Shown here: positions 16,779 to 26,571 of the stretch, in pieces
How positions within the stretch are numbered: the first letter of the stretch is position 1
How the letters are laid out: the number at the start of each line of letters is the position of its first letter
NCBI GenBank assembly: GCA_024226735.1
Contig: JAAELL010000376.1
Location: forward strand, 1-32,552
Direction of reading: 5' to 3'
From: a bacterium
Lineage (GTDB): Bacteria > Planctomycetota > UBA1135 > GCA-002686595
Length of the DNA: 32,552 bases
The notes under the pieces: generated by a model
Told to the model about the DNA's origin: nothing
Database searches by the model: none
The model's input: the letters and a program-made list of their open reading frames with translations, nothing else
Program-made: the position numbers and the translations under genes

Positions 16779-17410
16779 TCAGGGCAAGAGCGCGAGCACG
16801 CCCTCATAGTCGCCCTCGTCGTTCCAGCGGCAGTGGCGCGCCGTGTGCTCGGGCGTTCCGAAGTACCCGCCCACATCGATCGCGCGCCGCCCATCTGAGC
16901 GACGTGCGCGGCGAGGCGCTTGTCGTCCTCGGTCAGCTCCGTGGGTAGCTCGGGATGCGCGGCGATCAGGGAACGTTGGCAGCACGCGGCGCCGTCGCGA
17001 GCGAAGCATCCGACTCCGATCGGTTCCTGATCGCGTGCGCGCGCGGCAACGCCGAGAGCCCCGACGGGGTGCACCGCGTTCGGATCAGCCCCGTGGGCGA
17101 GGAGTGCCCGCGCGGTCCGGGCGCGGTCGCCGCGCGCCTTGGAGTACGCGACGTAGAGCAGCGGCGGCCAGCCGCGTGGGCCGTCCGGCGTGAGCGCCAG
17201 CGCGGCGTCCGCCGCGAGCCATGACTCGACGTGCTCGGCATCGAGCAGCGCACACGCGACGAAGAAGTCGCCCTGCAGAGCGGGCTGCGCGTCGAGCGCG
17301 GCGCGCGTCCGCTCGAGGTCCACCGCGGAGGGGCGATCCCAGCCGTACGCGCAGGCCGCGTCGACGAGCACGCGCGCGCCGTCCAGAAGTCCGTCTCCGC
17401 TGTCACTCAT
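16779..17410 (-). pseudogene. short ankyrin-repeat-like gene with a one-base frameshift
   Basis: The start MSDSGDGLLDGARVLVDAA at 17410 overlaps the stop of giant TPR gene 2 (ATGAGTGA), which suggests translational coupling. An ankyrin-like unit follows: GWPPLLYVAYSKARGDRARTA with ALLAHGADPNA. Near 16889-16892 the coding frame shifts. The upstream frame reads DDKRLAAHVAQMG, and the better continuation is RRAIDVGGYFGTPEHTARH, which reaches a stop at 16779. The unshifted frame instead runs into an Arg/Thr-rich tail that ends at 16763 and does not look coding. Adding one G to the GGG at 16890-16892 restores a single protein of about 210 residues. Either a sequencing error or a young mutation would fit. 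There is no signal peptide, so it is probably cytoplasmic. Ankyrin units mediate protein contacts; the partner is unknown. Confidence 0.65.
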
Positions 17411-20400
17411 CGAGCAGCCGTCGCGCGCGGTCCGCCAGATCTTGGTCCGGATTCCACGCGAGCGCACGCACGAGGTACGGGCGCGCCGCTTCGATGCCCT
17501 CGACCTCTGCCAAGGCGAGGCCGAGCTGCAGGTCGACGCGCTGGTGCACTTGCGGCGACGAATGGCGCGCCTCCTCCAGGTGCTCGCGCAGCTCCTTCAG
17601 CGCCCCCTCGAAGTCTCCGCTGACGAGGCGCAGCTCGGCGAGCTGGGTGCTGGGGCGCGTCGTGTCGTCGCGCTCGGCCAGGTACGTCTCTAGGTCGGCG
17701 CGCGCCCGCTCCGCGTCGCCCAGCACCTTGCCGAAGAACACGCCGCGCGCCAGGTGCCCGCTAGCGCGCTCCTTCTCCGAGCTCCCGTCGACGCGCTCCT
17801 GGAAGTAGGCCAGGCTGGCGTCGATCCACGGCTGGGCGCGCTCCGTCTCGCCGACGTCGAGCAGACCGCGGACCACCCGTTTGCGAATCGGCTGGCGCAG
17901 GCCCGCATTGTCGCCCGTGAGCGCGTCGATCGCCAGGCGGGCGACGCGCTCCATGTCGTCGAGCAGCCGCGCCTCTCGGTAGGCGCTCTCGAGTCGCTCG
18001 TACGCTTGCCGGCGTGCCCACTCACTCGTCCCGCCCGCGTAGAGCACGCTGTGTTCGAGTGCATCGGCCTCGGGCACGCGTCCCAGCGAGCGGTACAGCA
18101 CTGTGAGGTCGCGAGCGATCGTCGTGTCGGCGCTCTCATCGTTCGTCGGTCCGGAAATACTCGTGAATGAGGAGCCGCCGCTGAAGCCCATGCGGCCGCG
18201 GTCCGACCACGCGAAGCGAATCTTCGTCGGTCCACCGTCGAGGCCGCCACTCGAGAAGGACGTGATGCCGAACATGGCGTTCGTGCCGATCGCCTCTGCA
18301 CGCCGGATCGCGAGTGCCTGTTCGAAGAGCGCGATCGCGTCCAGGGCGTTGCCGACACGCTTCTCGTTGCGCGCCACGTCCGCAAGTCGACTCGGCTTCC
18401 ACGGATCCGCGGCGAGCGCCTCGCGCAGGAACGGTGTGAGGTCCTCGAAGCGCTCTTCCTGTTCGAGCACGTATTGGTGCAGCTCCTCGAGCTTGTCGTC
18501 GTTCGGGAACCGCTTGCGCATCTTCTTGATGCGCGTCAGTAGCTCGTCGACGATGCCGGCCTCGCGATGGATACCGAGTAGCGTCGCTTGCTTCGAATAG
18601 TCGCTGATCAGGTTCCGGTTGCTGGTCGCGCTCGGGATCCGAGTCGGCCCGAAGAACACGTTGTCGTTCTTCGGTGCGAGCAGCCCTTCGAGCGGGTCGA
18701 TGTACTCCTCCCACATCATCTCGATCGCCTCGTCCGTGCGGCCCAAGGCGTGCAGGGAGCGGTAGACGCTGCCTTGAGCGGACAGTCGGTGGCCGAGCAG
18801 CTCCTGGCGCTTCGTCTCCTCGACGTACTCCTCGAGCAGGCCGTGCGTCCACATGAGGCCGATGACGCGCGACATGCGGTTGTCGAAGTGGCGCGTGTAG
18901 CGGTAGTCCTGTTCCCGCACGGGCACGAAGCGTCGGCCGAGGTCGTCGTGCAGGGCCGCGACGGCGGCCTCGCGGTCGCCGAGCTTGAGGAGCAACCGCG
19001 CGCGTTCGGAGCGCAACGTGTCGATCGTGTTCGTAACCGTGCGCCCGCCGACGACCCCCTGCAGGTTGTCGAGCAGGACGATGCGGCGTTCGACGAGCTC
19101 GAGGGCCTCGGCGTGGCGATCCTGCGCCGCGCGCAGCTTGGTGCCCCAAGAGAGCGCGACGTGGTCGTCGGGCCGCAGCTCGAGGAGACGCTCGAAGTAC
19201 GGTGCGCCGGCGAGGACGCCGTCGACGATCGTCGACGTCGCCGCCGCGCGCAGGTTTGCCTCGAAGTCGTCGGGGGCGGCTGCCGCGGCCTCGACGGCCC
19301 GTGCGCGCCCTTCGGACTCGACCAGAGACTTGCGCACCGCGGGGAAGTTGTGCCGGCTCTGGTACGCACCATCCTTGGTGGCGAGGTAGGCGAGGTTCTG
19401 CTCGAGCGCGTGCTCCGCGCGGCCGAGCTTCACGAGGCACGATTCGAGCTGACGGCGGAAATAGCTCGTCGCCGGCTCGAGGCGCACGGCCTCTTCGTAG
19501 TAGGGCAGCGCCTGCTCGGCGAGCCCGGCCGTGAAGAGCGCCTGCGCGATGTCGTACTGCGCGCGCGCCAGCGCGGGGTTCGCGTGGCTCGACTTCAAGG
19601 CCTCGACGGCCTCGTCGACTCGCTCGGCCTCGAGCAAGAGGCGCGCGAGCTCCTTCGCGTGGGTCGTGCGCCGCCACGGCTCGGACGTCCCCTCGCACAT
19701 CGCCTGGAGATGCTCGATGGCGCGCTCGCGCTCTCCGCTGCGCTTGGCGTGCGCCAGGAACGTCGGCAACAGCTTGTCGCGCATGTTCGGCCGCTCGAGC
19801 AGGGGCTCGAGGACGGCCAATGCGGCGTCCTCGCTCTCGACTTCGGACGTCAGCCGCGCGACGCGCAGAGTGAGGTCGAGGTCGTCGGGATCGCTCTCGG
19901 CCTGTTCGCGGAGCTTGGTGAGGTAGTCCGCGACCGATCCGGCATGCCGGTGTGCGGCGAGCAGGTCGGCACGGATCTCGTTGGTCTGCATCTCGTTCCC
20001 GCGTGCGAGGATCGCGGCGCGCTCGAGCGCTTCGATCTCCGCGGCGTCGTTGCCGCGGCCGCGTTCGATCTCCGCCAGGAAGAGCACGACGTTCGGTCGG
20101 CGCTCGCCGACCTCCTCGATGTGGCGCCCCAGCCAACCTACGGCGTCGTCCCACAGCTCGTGCTCGGCGTAGAGCTTCGCTAGCGGCTCGAAGGACTCCT
20201 TGTCGTCGTCGATGATGATGCCGCCCTTGGCGAAGATCCGGCTCCAAGCATCCCGGGCGCCATCCTCGTCGCCGAGCGCCAAGCGCAGGCTGCCGATCTC
20301 GGCCAACAGCGAGCTGTGCTCGCTGAGGCTGCCGATGCTCGTCGACACCTTGTCGTTCTGGGAGGTCTTCTCCGCTGCGAGCAGCACCTCGAGGTAGCCG

Positions 20401-23400
20401 AGCGCACTCTTCCAGTCGCTGCGTTCGCGCGCGAGTGTCACGAGCGTCGGCACGAGGAAGAGGGTGTCCTCGTCTGCTTCGACCAGCGCCGCGAGCCGCC
20501 CTTCGCAGCCCGCGATGTCGCCCGTGGCGAGCTCGGCCGCCGCGGCGTACAGGGTGCCACGCATCCCTTCGTGCTCGCCCGCCAGCGCGAGCAGCTCGTC
20601 CTTCTTCTGCCCCACGAGCGGGAGCTGGCGCAGGGTTCGCGCGAGGTCGAACACGACGTTGGCGCGCGCACCCGGCGTCGTCAGTTTCTCGAATGCCTCC
20701 CAGTCCTCCTCGAGCGCCGCGCCCGCGTCGCCGAGGATGAGGCGTACCTTGAGGAGCGCCGCCTCGGCGTCGCTGCGGCCGCGCGGTCCGGAGTCGTCGA
20801 GCTCTTCCTCGAGGATGGTGCGTGCCGTCTCGTAGTCGCCCTTCTCCATGTACCACGCCGCGGGTGTGTAGCGCGTCAGGCCGCTCCCGCGCTTCCTGGC
20901 GACGCCTTCGAACAATGCGCGGGCCGCATCCTTGTCGCCGCGCATCCACGCCCAGTTCGCGAGTTGGGCGGCGATGCGGATGCGCTCGGCCTCGGCCGGC
21001 GTCTCCTCGAGCTCGGCGAGCAAGCGTTCTTCGAGCTCGGGGTGCTTGCCGAGGACCTGCAGGCAGTTCTCGACCAACGCCGTCGTCTCGTCGAGGTGCG
21101 GTGCCAGCTCCTCGGCGACTTGCGCGTGTTCGAAGGCCGCGTCCCAGTCGCCGTCGTCGAACAGCTGCTGGGCGAGCTTCATGCGCACCTTGACGTTCTT
21201 CGGGTCGGCCTCGACCGAGGCGAGGAGGTCCTTCTCCTCGGGCCCGGTCGTGCCGAGCAGGCCGTCGACCACGCGCAGCTGCTTGCGCGCGTGGTCGCGA
21301 GTGTACGAGCTCGACGTCGAGTCGCCCGCGAGGTGCCGGTAGATGCGTCGCGCGTCCTCGTAGTCCTTCGCGGCGAGCAGCGCATCCGCGAGCTGCCGCC
21401 CGAGGTACTCGTCATTCTGGTTGTTGGACCAGATCAAACGGTAGATCGGAATGCCGCTCGCGCCGAGCCGGTACGAGTCGAGGATCTGAGTGAGGCTGTG
21501 CCCGATCCAGCGGAACGTACGCATGTCTTCACGCGTCAGCTTGCGCATGACCTCGGTCGCTTTCGAGATCTCGCGGTGATCGAGGTAGAGCTTGAGGATC
21601 TCGACGTAGTTGTCCCGCGGATCGGCGCTCGCCGCGCGCGGCCCTCCCGAGAAGAACACGGAGCGGCCCGACCTCAGGTTGTTCCACGCCCAGTCCTCAT
21701 CGGATTTGGGCAGCTCGATCGCGGTCGGGACGAGCTCGCGGCCCGGCGGCGTGGACGGCCGACTCGGCCGGCGGGCGAGGGCGCGCTTCTCGAGCGCGGT
21801 CGCTTCGTGCACGCGGATCGCGTCCTCCCAGCGGTCGGCGCGCGTGTGCAAGTCCGCCAGATTGTCCAGGGCAGCGAAGTCGCGCGGGCGCGCCGTGCCG
21901 ATGCGCGCGTAGATCGCTTGTGCGGCGTCCCACTCGCGCTGCGACTGGTGCAGCTCGGCGATGAGCACGAGGGCGTCGCGCCAGGCGTCGCCGCCCTCTT
22001 CCGCGGCGTTCGCGACGCCGCTGTAGCGCTCGATCACGCTCGCGGTCGCGTCGTTCGTGGCTAGCATCAGCTCGCCGGCCTTGCCGTCGCCGTAGCGGCG
22101 CAGGAGCCCGTAGGCCGCGACGAACTCCCCGCGCCGCTCGTGGATGCGCGCGAGCTGCTTCATCGGCGCGTCGAAGCGGCGTGCCCAGGTGCGGTTGAAG
22201 CCGAGGACCGGGTCGGCGTCGAGCTGCGTCTCGAGCTGCGCGAGCTTCTTGTAGACGCGCTCGGCATCCGCGTACATTTCCTCCTCGTAGTAGGCGGCGC
22301 CGACGTTGATCCAGTCGACCAGGGCCGTCTCGGCTCCCGGCTCCAGCGCGGCGAGGATCGTGCGCGCCTCATCGGAGCGTCCCAGCTCCACGAAGCAGTG
22401 GGCCAGCTTGCGCCGGGCACCGGGCAGCTTCGGTTCGCGCCCGAGGCCCCACCCGAGGGCGAAGCTCGTCCCGCGCGTCAGGTCGAACAGCCGGCGCACG
22501 TCATCGTCGGAGATGCGCCGCCGCACGTGGTAGGGGAAGCCGCCGTAGAGCGAGCGCCTGCGGCCCTCGAACGCGAGCGCGTTGGCCGCCTCGTTCTCGC
22601 CGCTGTCCGGGCGTGCCTCGAGCGTCGCGATCAGCCGTTCGAGGGCGTCCGCGGCCGGCTCGAACCGATTCTCGCTGGCGTGGGTCATGGCGAGGCCCGC
22701 CAGGAGGTGCTCGGAGTCAGGATGCGCGGCGACGCCGCGCTCGAGCGTCTTCAGCAGCTCTTCCTTCTTCGAGAAGTAGCTGTAGATCCCGGCGAGCTCG
22801 AGGAAGGCGCGCGGCGTCGGCGAATCGCCCGAGATGCTCGTTTCGAGCTGCGCGGCACGCTTCTCGCCGAACGGCTTGTCGCTCCTGAGCGCGCTCAGCT
22901 CGCGGCCGTCGAGGTGAGCGGTCCAGCTCTTGGCCGTGTAGCCCGGCGGCGTGCGGTTCGCGGCGACCGTCCCGGCGCGGACACTCTCGATCACCTCGTG
23001 GGCGCGTTCGCCCTGACCATCCTCGCGCGCGAGCGCGCTGAGGACGTAGGACAGGAGCGTCGTGTTCGTCGGCTGGAGCACGAGCTCCTCCGCGCCGATC
23101 GTGGCGAACTGTTCGTCGAGGCCCTTGTCGGTGAAATAGCTGCGCAGCTCGTTCATCCGCTGCGTCAGGGCGTTGGAGGAGCTACGGCGCGAGAACATCA
23201 TCATCGCGAAGGGATCGCTAGGAGCGGGCTCGCCTTCGTCGACCTCGTCGTCGTCGTGGTCCTCGATCCGCGCGAGTGCGAACAACCGCTTGCCGTACTC
23301 GATCGCCTCGTCCTCACGACCGACGTCGTACAGCAAGCCTCCGACGCGGCGCACGACGCGCCACGAATTCCCGCGTAGGTCGAGCACGCGCTCTAGCGTC

Positions 23401-26189
23401 AGGATCGCGCTCTCCTCATCACCTTTCGACTCGTAGAGGCCGGCGAGCCGCATCAACAGCCGGACGTCTTGGGGCGCGCGGGCCAGGCCGCGCTGGTACG
23501 TCTCGATCGCGTCCTCGGTCAAGTCGAGTTCGCGGTAGAGCGCGGCGACGCGCGACAGGTCCTGGACGCCGGCGAGAACGCGCCGCGCCCGCTCGCGATC
23601 GCCGCGCTGCAGGGCAGCCTCGCCGATCTTGAGCGCCAGCTCGGTCTGGTCCGCGTCGGGCAGCTTCCAGAGCGTGTCGTAGTCGGCGAGCGCCTCGTCG
23701 TGGCGCTCCATCAGCGCGTAGAGCCGCGCGCGCTCGGAGAGCAGCTCGGGCGCCTTGGGCCGGTAGGTCAGCAGACGGTCGATCATCTCGAGCGCGAGCT
23801 CGTACTCGAGCTCGCGCACGTAGAAGTCGGTGAGGCCGATGGGCGCCTCGGTGTCGTAGGGATTCGTGTCGATGCGTGCGCGCAAGCGCGCGATCTCTTC
23901 GTCGACCGCGCCCGCCTCCGAGACGAGCGTGTAGTAGCGTGAGCGAGCCTTCTCGACGACGTCGTCGTCGCGCGTTCGCGTCGCGGCCAGTACCTCTTCC
24001 TGCGCGCGTTCCTTCTCACCGATCGTGTCGTAGAGCTCGGCGAGGCGCAGCCGCATGCGGCCGTCGTCGGGCGTGAGACGCACCGCTTGGCGCAGGCACT
24101 CGAGCGCCTTCTCGTGGTAGCCGAGCTTGGAGTAGGCGTCGGCGACCTCCCGGAACGCGGCCGGGTTGTCGGGGGCACCAGCGAGGATCTCGTCGTAGCA
24201 GGCGAAGGCCTCGTCTTGCTCGTAGCGCTGGAGGTGGATGGCCGCGATCGCCTTGAGGTGCTTGCGCCGCGCTTGGGGCCGCGCCTCGATCAGCGCGCGG
24301 TAGCTCTCGAGAGCGGGACCGAGCTCGCCGATCCGCTCGAGCTGGCGCGCGAGCATCAGGCGCGCGTCAGCGTGGTCGGGGGCGCGCTCGAGCAGGGCGC
24401 GCAGCACGTCGATCGCCTCGCCCGGCCGGCGCTGCCTCGCGTGCACCGTGCCCAGCACCAGGTAAGGGGTCGCGTCGTCCGGATCGTTCTCGATCGCGGC
24501 TCTCTCGCGCGCAGCCAGCTGAGCCAGGCGGCCGTCCTTCTGGAACAGTCGCACGAGGCGGTCGGTTGCGGAGCGGGCGAGCGTCGACTCGCCCGCAGCG
24601 CCGATGACGGCGTGCAGCTCGTGCGCGGCGCGCTCGCTGTCGCCCTCTTCGGCGAGCAGCGTCGCGAGCCGGAAGCGCAGGCGCGCCTGCCCGGGATCCG
24701 CCGTGACGGCTTCCTCGATCGTCTTGCGCGCGCGCTCGGTGTCGCCGTACTCCTTCCAAGAGTTGGCGAGCTCCTCGAGCCGGCGGGCGTCGCCCGCGAC
24801 ACGCGCCGCGGCCCGCTCGAGCACGGCGGGCACTTCGTCCCTTGCGTCGTGTGCGGCGAGGAAGCTCGACAGCTCGGCGTAGGGCGCGACCTCCCCCGGC
24901 TCGAGCTCGATCGCGCGTTCGAAGAGCGCGCGTGCATCCTCGGTCATGTCGTACAGTGCGTAGAGGTTCGCCAGCCGCGAACACAAGGCCGGATTGTCGA
25001 GGCGCGACTCGAGCGTGCGCTGCCACTGCAGGCGCGCGAGCTCGAGGCGGCCCTCGGTCGCGAAGAGGCGGCCGAGCTCGAGGTAGAGCTCCAGCTCGTC
25101 CGGCTGCTGGGCGAGGATGCGCTGGTACTCCTGGATGCGGCCGTCGGTGTCGCCGGCCTGCTCGAGCACGTCGAGCAGCTGGCGCGAAACGCGCAGGTCG
25201 TCCTGGAACTCCGCCGCCGCGGCCCTCAGCACGCCCGTTGCCGCCTCCCAGTCCCCGGTCGCCGCGAGCACGCGCGCGTGGAACTCACGTGCGTCGAGGT
25301 CCTGCGCGTTCGCGCCCGAGTCCGCGCGGCTCGAGGCCACGAGGGCGGGGAGCGTTCCCGAGCGCTGGTGCAGCGCGAGGACGCGCTCGTACAGCTCGCG
25401 CTTGAGCCAGTTGCCGCGTCCCATGAGCCCGATCGCGCGCGCGTAGACCCCGAGCGCGGCTTCGCCGTCGGAGCGCTGCTCGTGCAGCCGTCCCATCTCG
25501 GCCAGGACGCGGCAGCGCTTGGCGTTGTCGCCGCCGGCGAGCGACTCGGCGGTCTCGAATTCGACGAGCGCCTCCTCGCTGAGTCCGTTGTCGGCGAGCG
25601 CGGTCGCCGCTTCCAGCCGCAGGTGGAAGTTGTCCGGGGCGAGCTCGGCGAGCGCGCGGAACGCGTTCGCCGCTTCTTCGCGGTCACCGCCGATCAGGTA
25701 CGCTCGCCCGCGCGCGCGGTGGATCTCCTCCAGCAGCTTCTCGTCCTGTGTCGCCGCGGCCGCGGCATCGAGCGCGGCCGTCGCGGCCGCGGTGTCTCCC
25801 CGCTCGAGCTCGAGCTCGCCGACCAGGGCCAAGAGCTGCCCGTCGCGCTCCTCGACCGCCGCGAGCAGGTCGATGCCCTCGCCCGTCTGGTCGGTGCGCG
25901 CGTACAACCGGGCGAGCACGACGCGCGCGGGCAGATCGCCCGGATCCTCCGCGACGCGCGCCTCGTAGCGCTCGACCAGCTTGGGCAGCGCGTTGACCGC
26001 GACGGCCGCCTCCAGGAGCGAGTCGAAGGCCCAGGCGTTGTAGGGCTTGCGATCGAGGTAGCGCCGGAAGCTCTCTAGAGCGTGGCTGCTCCTCTGGGCG
26101 GGGTCGGGCCCGTCCTGGTAGGCGGGCGCGGCAGGGGCCAGGGACAGGACGATCGCGGGGAGGACGCACAGGGAAAGGACTCGACGCAT
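17403..26189 (-). CDS. giant exported TPR-repeat protein (copy 2)
   Basis: The protein has 2928 residues. The start was chosen at ATG 26189 because a signal peptide follows at once (MRRVLSLCVLPAIVLSLAPA, cleavage near PAYQ). The open frame continues upstream to 27983, but that part is antisense to the methionine operon and is not coding. After ESFRRYLDRKPYNAWAFDSL the whole protein is TPR solenoid. No enzymatic domain is visible. It is colinear with the protein at 2821-11544 along its length, with shared blocks such as CRVLAEMGRL, GNWLKREL, GAPDNPAAFREVADAY and ELEYELALEMIDRLLTYRP. It carries loops at residues about 1002, 1514, 2519 and 2667, matching those of the paralog. It probably arose by duplication and has since diverged. 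It reads straight into the ankyrin-like gene with an 8-base overlap. An exported scaffold is the likely role; the ligand is unknown. Confidence 0.93.
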   Translation of the reverse strand: MRRVLSLCVLPAIVLSLAPAAPAYQDGPDPAQRSSHALESFRRYLDRKPYNAWAFDSLLEAAVAVNALPKLVERYEARVAEDPGDLPARVVLARLYARTDQTGEGIDLLAAVEERDGQLLALVGELELERGDTAAATAALDAAAAATQDEKLLEEIHRARGRAYLIGGDREEAANAFRALAELAPDNFHLRLEAATALADNGLSEEALVEFETAESLAGGDNAKRCRVLAEMGRLHEQRSDGEAALGVYARAIGLMGRGNWLKRELYERVLALHQRSGTLPALVASSRADSGANAQDLDAREFHARVLAATGDWEAATGVLRAAAAEFQDDLRVSRQLLDVLEQAGDTDGRIQEYQRILAQQPDELELYLELGRLFATEGRLELARLQWQRTLESRLDNPALCSRLANLYALYDMTEDARALFERAIELEPGEVAPYAELSSFLAAHDARDEVPAVLERAAARVAGDARRLEELANSWKEYGDTERARKTIEEAVTADPGQARLRFRLATLLAEEGDSERAAHELHAVIGAAGESTLARSATDRLVRLFQKDGRLAQLAARERAAIENDPDDATPYLVLGTVHARQRRPGEAIDVLRALLERAPDHADARLMLARQLERIGELGPALESYRALIEARPQARRKHLKAIAAIHLQRYEQDEAFACYDEILAGAPDNPAAFREVADAYSKLGYHEKALECLRQAVRLTPDDGRMRLRLAELYDTIGEKERAQEEVLAATRTRDDDVVEKARSRYYTLVSEAGAVDEEIARLRARIDTNPYDTEAPIGLTDFYVRELEYELALEMIDRLLTYRPKAPELLSERARLYALMERHDEALADYDTLWKLPDADQTELALKIGEAALQRGDRERARRVLAGVQDLSRVAALYRELDLTEDAIETYQRGLARAPQDVRLLMRLAGLYESKGDEESAILTLERVLDLRGNSWRVVRRVGGLLYDVGREDEAIEYGKRLFALARIEDHDDDEVDEGEPAPSDPFAMMMFSRRSSSNALTQRMNELRSYFTDKGLDEQFATIGAEELVLQPTNTTLLSYVLSALAREDGQGERAHEVIESVRAGTVAANRTPPGYTAKSWTAHLDGRELSALRSDKPFGEKRAAQLETSISGDSPTPRAFLELAGIYSYFSKKEELLKTLERGVAAHPDSEHLLAGLAMTHASENRFEPAADALERLIATLEARPDSGENEAANALAFEGRRRSLYGGFPYHVRRRISDDDVRRLFDLTRGTSFALGWGLGREPKLPGARRKLAHCFVELGRSDEARTILAALEPGAETALVDWINVGAAYYEEEMYADAERVYKKLAQLETQLDADPVLGFNRTWARRFDAPMKQLARIHERRGEFVAAYGLLRRYGDGKAGELMLATNDATASVIERYSGVANAAEEGGDAWRDALVLIAELHQSQREWDAAQAIYARIGTARPRDFAALDNLADLHTRADRWEDAIRVHEATALEKRALARRPSRPSTPPGRELVPTAIELPKSDEDWAWNNLRSGRSVFFSGGPRAASADPRDNYVEILKLYLDHREISKATEVMRKLTREDMRTFRWIGHSLTQILDSYRLGASGIPIYRLIWSNNQNDEYLGRQLADALLAAKDYEDARRIYRHLAGDSTSSSYTRDHARKQLRVVDGLLGTTGPEEKDLLASVEADPKNVKVRMKLAQQLFDDGDWDAAFEHAQVAEELAPHLDETTALVENCLQVLGKHPELEERLLAELEETPAEAERIRIAAQLANWAWMRGDKDAARALFEGVARKRGSGLTRYTPAAWYMEKGDYETARTILEEELDDSGPRGRSDAEAALLKVRLILGDAGAALEEDWEAFEKLTTPGARANVVFDLARTLRQLPLVGQKKDELLALAGEHEGMRGTLYAAAAELATGDIAGCEGRLAALVEADEDTLFLVPTLVTLARERSDWKSALGYLEVLLAAEKTSQNDKVSTSIGSLSEHSSLLAEIGSLRLALGDEDGARDAWSRIFAKGGIIIDDDKESFEPLAKLYAEHELWDDAVGWLGRHIEEVGERRPNVVLFLAEIERGRGNDAAEIEALERAAILARGNEMQTNEIRADLLAAHRHAGSVADYLTKLREQAESDPDDLDLTLRVARLTSEVESEDAALAVLEPLLERPNMRDKLLPTFLAHAKRSGERERAIEHLQAMCEGTSEPWRRTTHAKELARLLLEAERVDEAVEALKSSHANPALARAQYDIAQALFTAGLAEQALPYYEEAVRLEPATSYFRRQLESCLVKLGRAEHALEQNLAYLATKDGAYQSRHNFPAVRKSLVESEGRARAVEAAAAAPDDFEANLRAAATSTIVDGVLAGAPYFERLLELRPDDHVALSWGTKLRAAQDRHAEALELVERRIVLLDNLQGVVGGRTVTNTIDTLRSERARLLLKLGDREAAVAALHDDLGRRFVPVREQDYRYTRHFDNRMSRVIGLMWTHGLLEEYVEETKRQELLGHRLSAQGSVYRSLHALGRTDEAIEMMWEEYIDPLEGLLAPKNDNVFFGPTRIPSATSNRNLISDYSKQATLLGIHREAGIVDELLTRIKKMRKRFPNDDKLEELHQYVLEQEERFEDLTPFLREALAADPWKPSRLADVARNEKRVGNALDAIALFEQALAIRRAEAIGTNAMFGITSFSSGGLDGGPTKIRFAWSDRGRMGFSGGSSFTSISGPTNDESADTTIARDLTVLYRSLGRVPEADALEHSVLYAGGTSEWARRQAYERLESAYREARLLDDMERVARLAIDALTGDNAGLRQPIRKRVVRGLLDVGETERAQPWIDASLAYFQERVDGSSEKERASGHLARGVFFGKVLGDAERARADLETYLAERDDTTRPSTQLAELRLVSGDFEGALKELREHLEEARHSSPQVHQRVDLQLGLALAEVEGIEAARPYLVRALAWNPDQDLADRARRLLDE

Positions 26190-26372
26190 GTTGCTCGCTT
26201 GCGGCCCGGGAAGTCGAACGGTGGCGGCCTGTCGGATGGACGCGGGGTGGGGACGATTATTCCAGGGGCTACGCAGCCCGGTGCGCCCGGTTGGCAGAAG
26301 GCGCGCTCGGGCGCAACCCACGTGAATCCAGGGGGTTGAAGTGTTATATCGACATATCGGGATATTTTGATC

Positions 26373-26400
26373 TTGACGCGGGCGCCTTCGTGACGACAAT
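26373..26400 (+). promoter_or_regulatory. sigma-70-type promoter of the methionine/aspartate operon
   Basis: TTGACG (26373-26378) and GACAAT (26395-26400) are 16 bases apart. The expected transcription start, about 26407, falls just before the first riboswitch stem at 26410, which supports the call. Upstream lies a short AT-rich stretch (26341-26369) with ATATCG repeated directly at 26346 and 26354 and GATAT at 26361. This could be an upstream binding site, but nothing identifies a regulator. Confidence 0.6.
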
Positions 26401-26409
26401 CCCCGCCAA

Positions 26410-26536
26410 GCATTGAGAGTCCCGGGAGAGCTACTTGGTCCCGGGCGGCAACCGAGCCGATGAAGGCCGCGGTGCCGAGCCAGCCCCGACGTGGGGAGCG
26501 ATGCGGTCGGAGCCGTCCGGAGGACGGGATCTCGGC
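26410..26536 (+). promoter_or_regulatory. S-adenosylmethionine riboswitch, SAM-I/SAM-IV clan
   Basis: The core elements appear in order. P1 is GCATTG (26410-26415) with CGATGC (26499-26504). Next comes AGAG (26416-26419). P2 is CCCGGGA (26421-26427) with TCCCGGG (26439-26445). The conserved CGGCAACC is at 26446-26453, P3 closes at GGTG (26471-26474), then CCGAG, CCAG and P4 CCCC/GGGG (26484-26496). The P2 loop CTTGG (26434-26438) can pair with CCGAG (26475-26479), the pseudoknot position of SAM-I RNAs. P2 lacks the SAM-I kink-turn. After P1 there is a hairpin CCGTCC/GGACGG (26513-26527), then TCGGC (26532-26536), which can pair with GCCGA in the P3 loop (26456-26460) as in SAM-IV. This points to a SAM-IV or SAM-I/IV variant. 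By family knowledge, SAM binding would lower expression of the operon that follows. Confidence 0.87.
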
Positions 26537-26571
26537 AAAATGTGCAGCGATGTCGCTGCGGTCCCACGTCG

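Noticed and set aside
26262..26290. Small GC-rich hairpin GGGCT/AGCCC upstream of giant TPR gene 2
   Set aside because: The 5-bp stem with no T-tract is expected by chance at this base composition.
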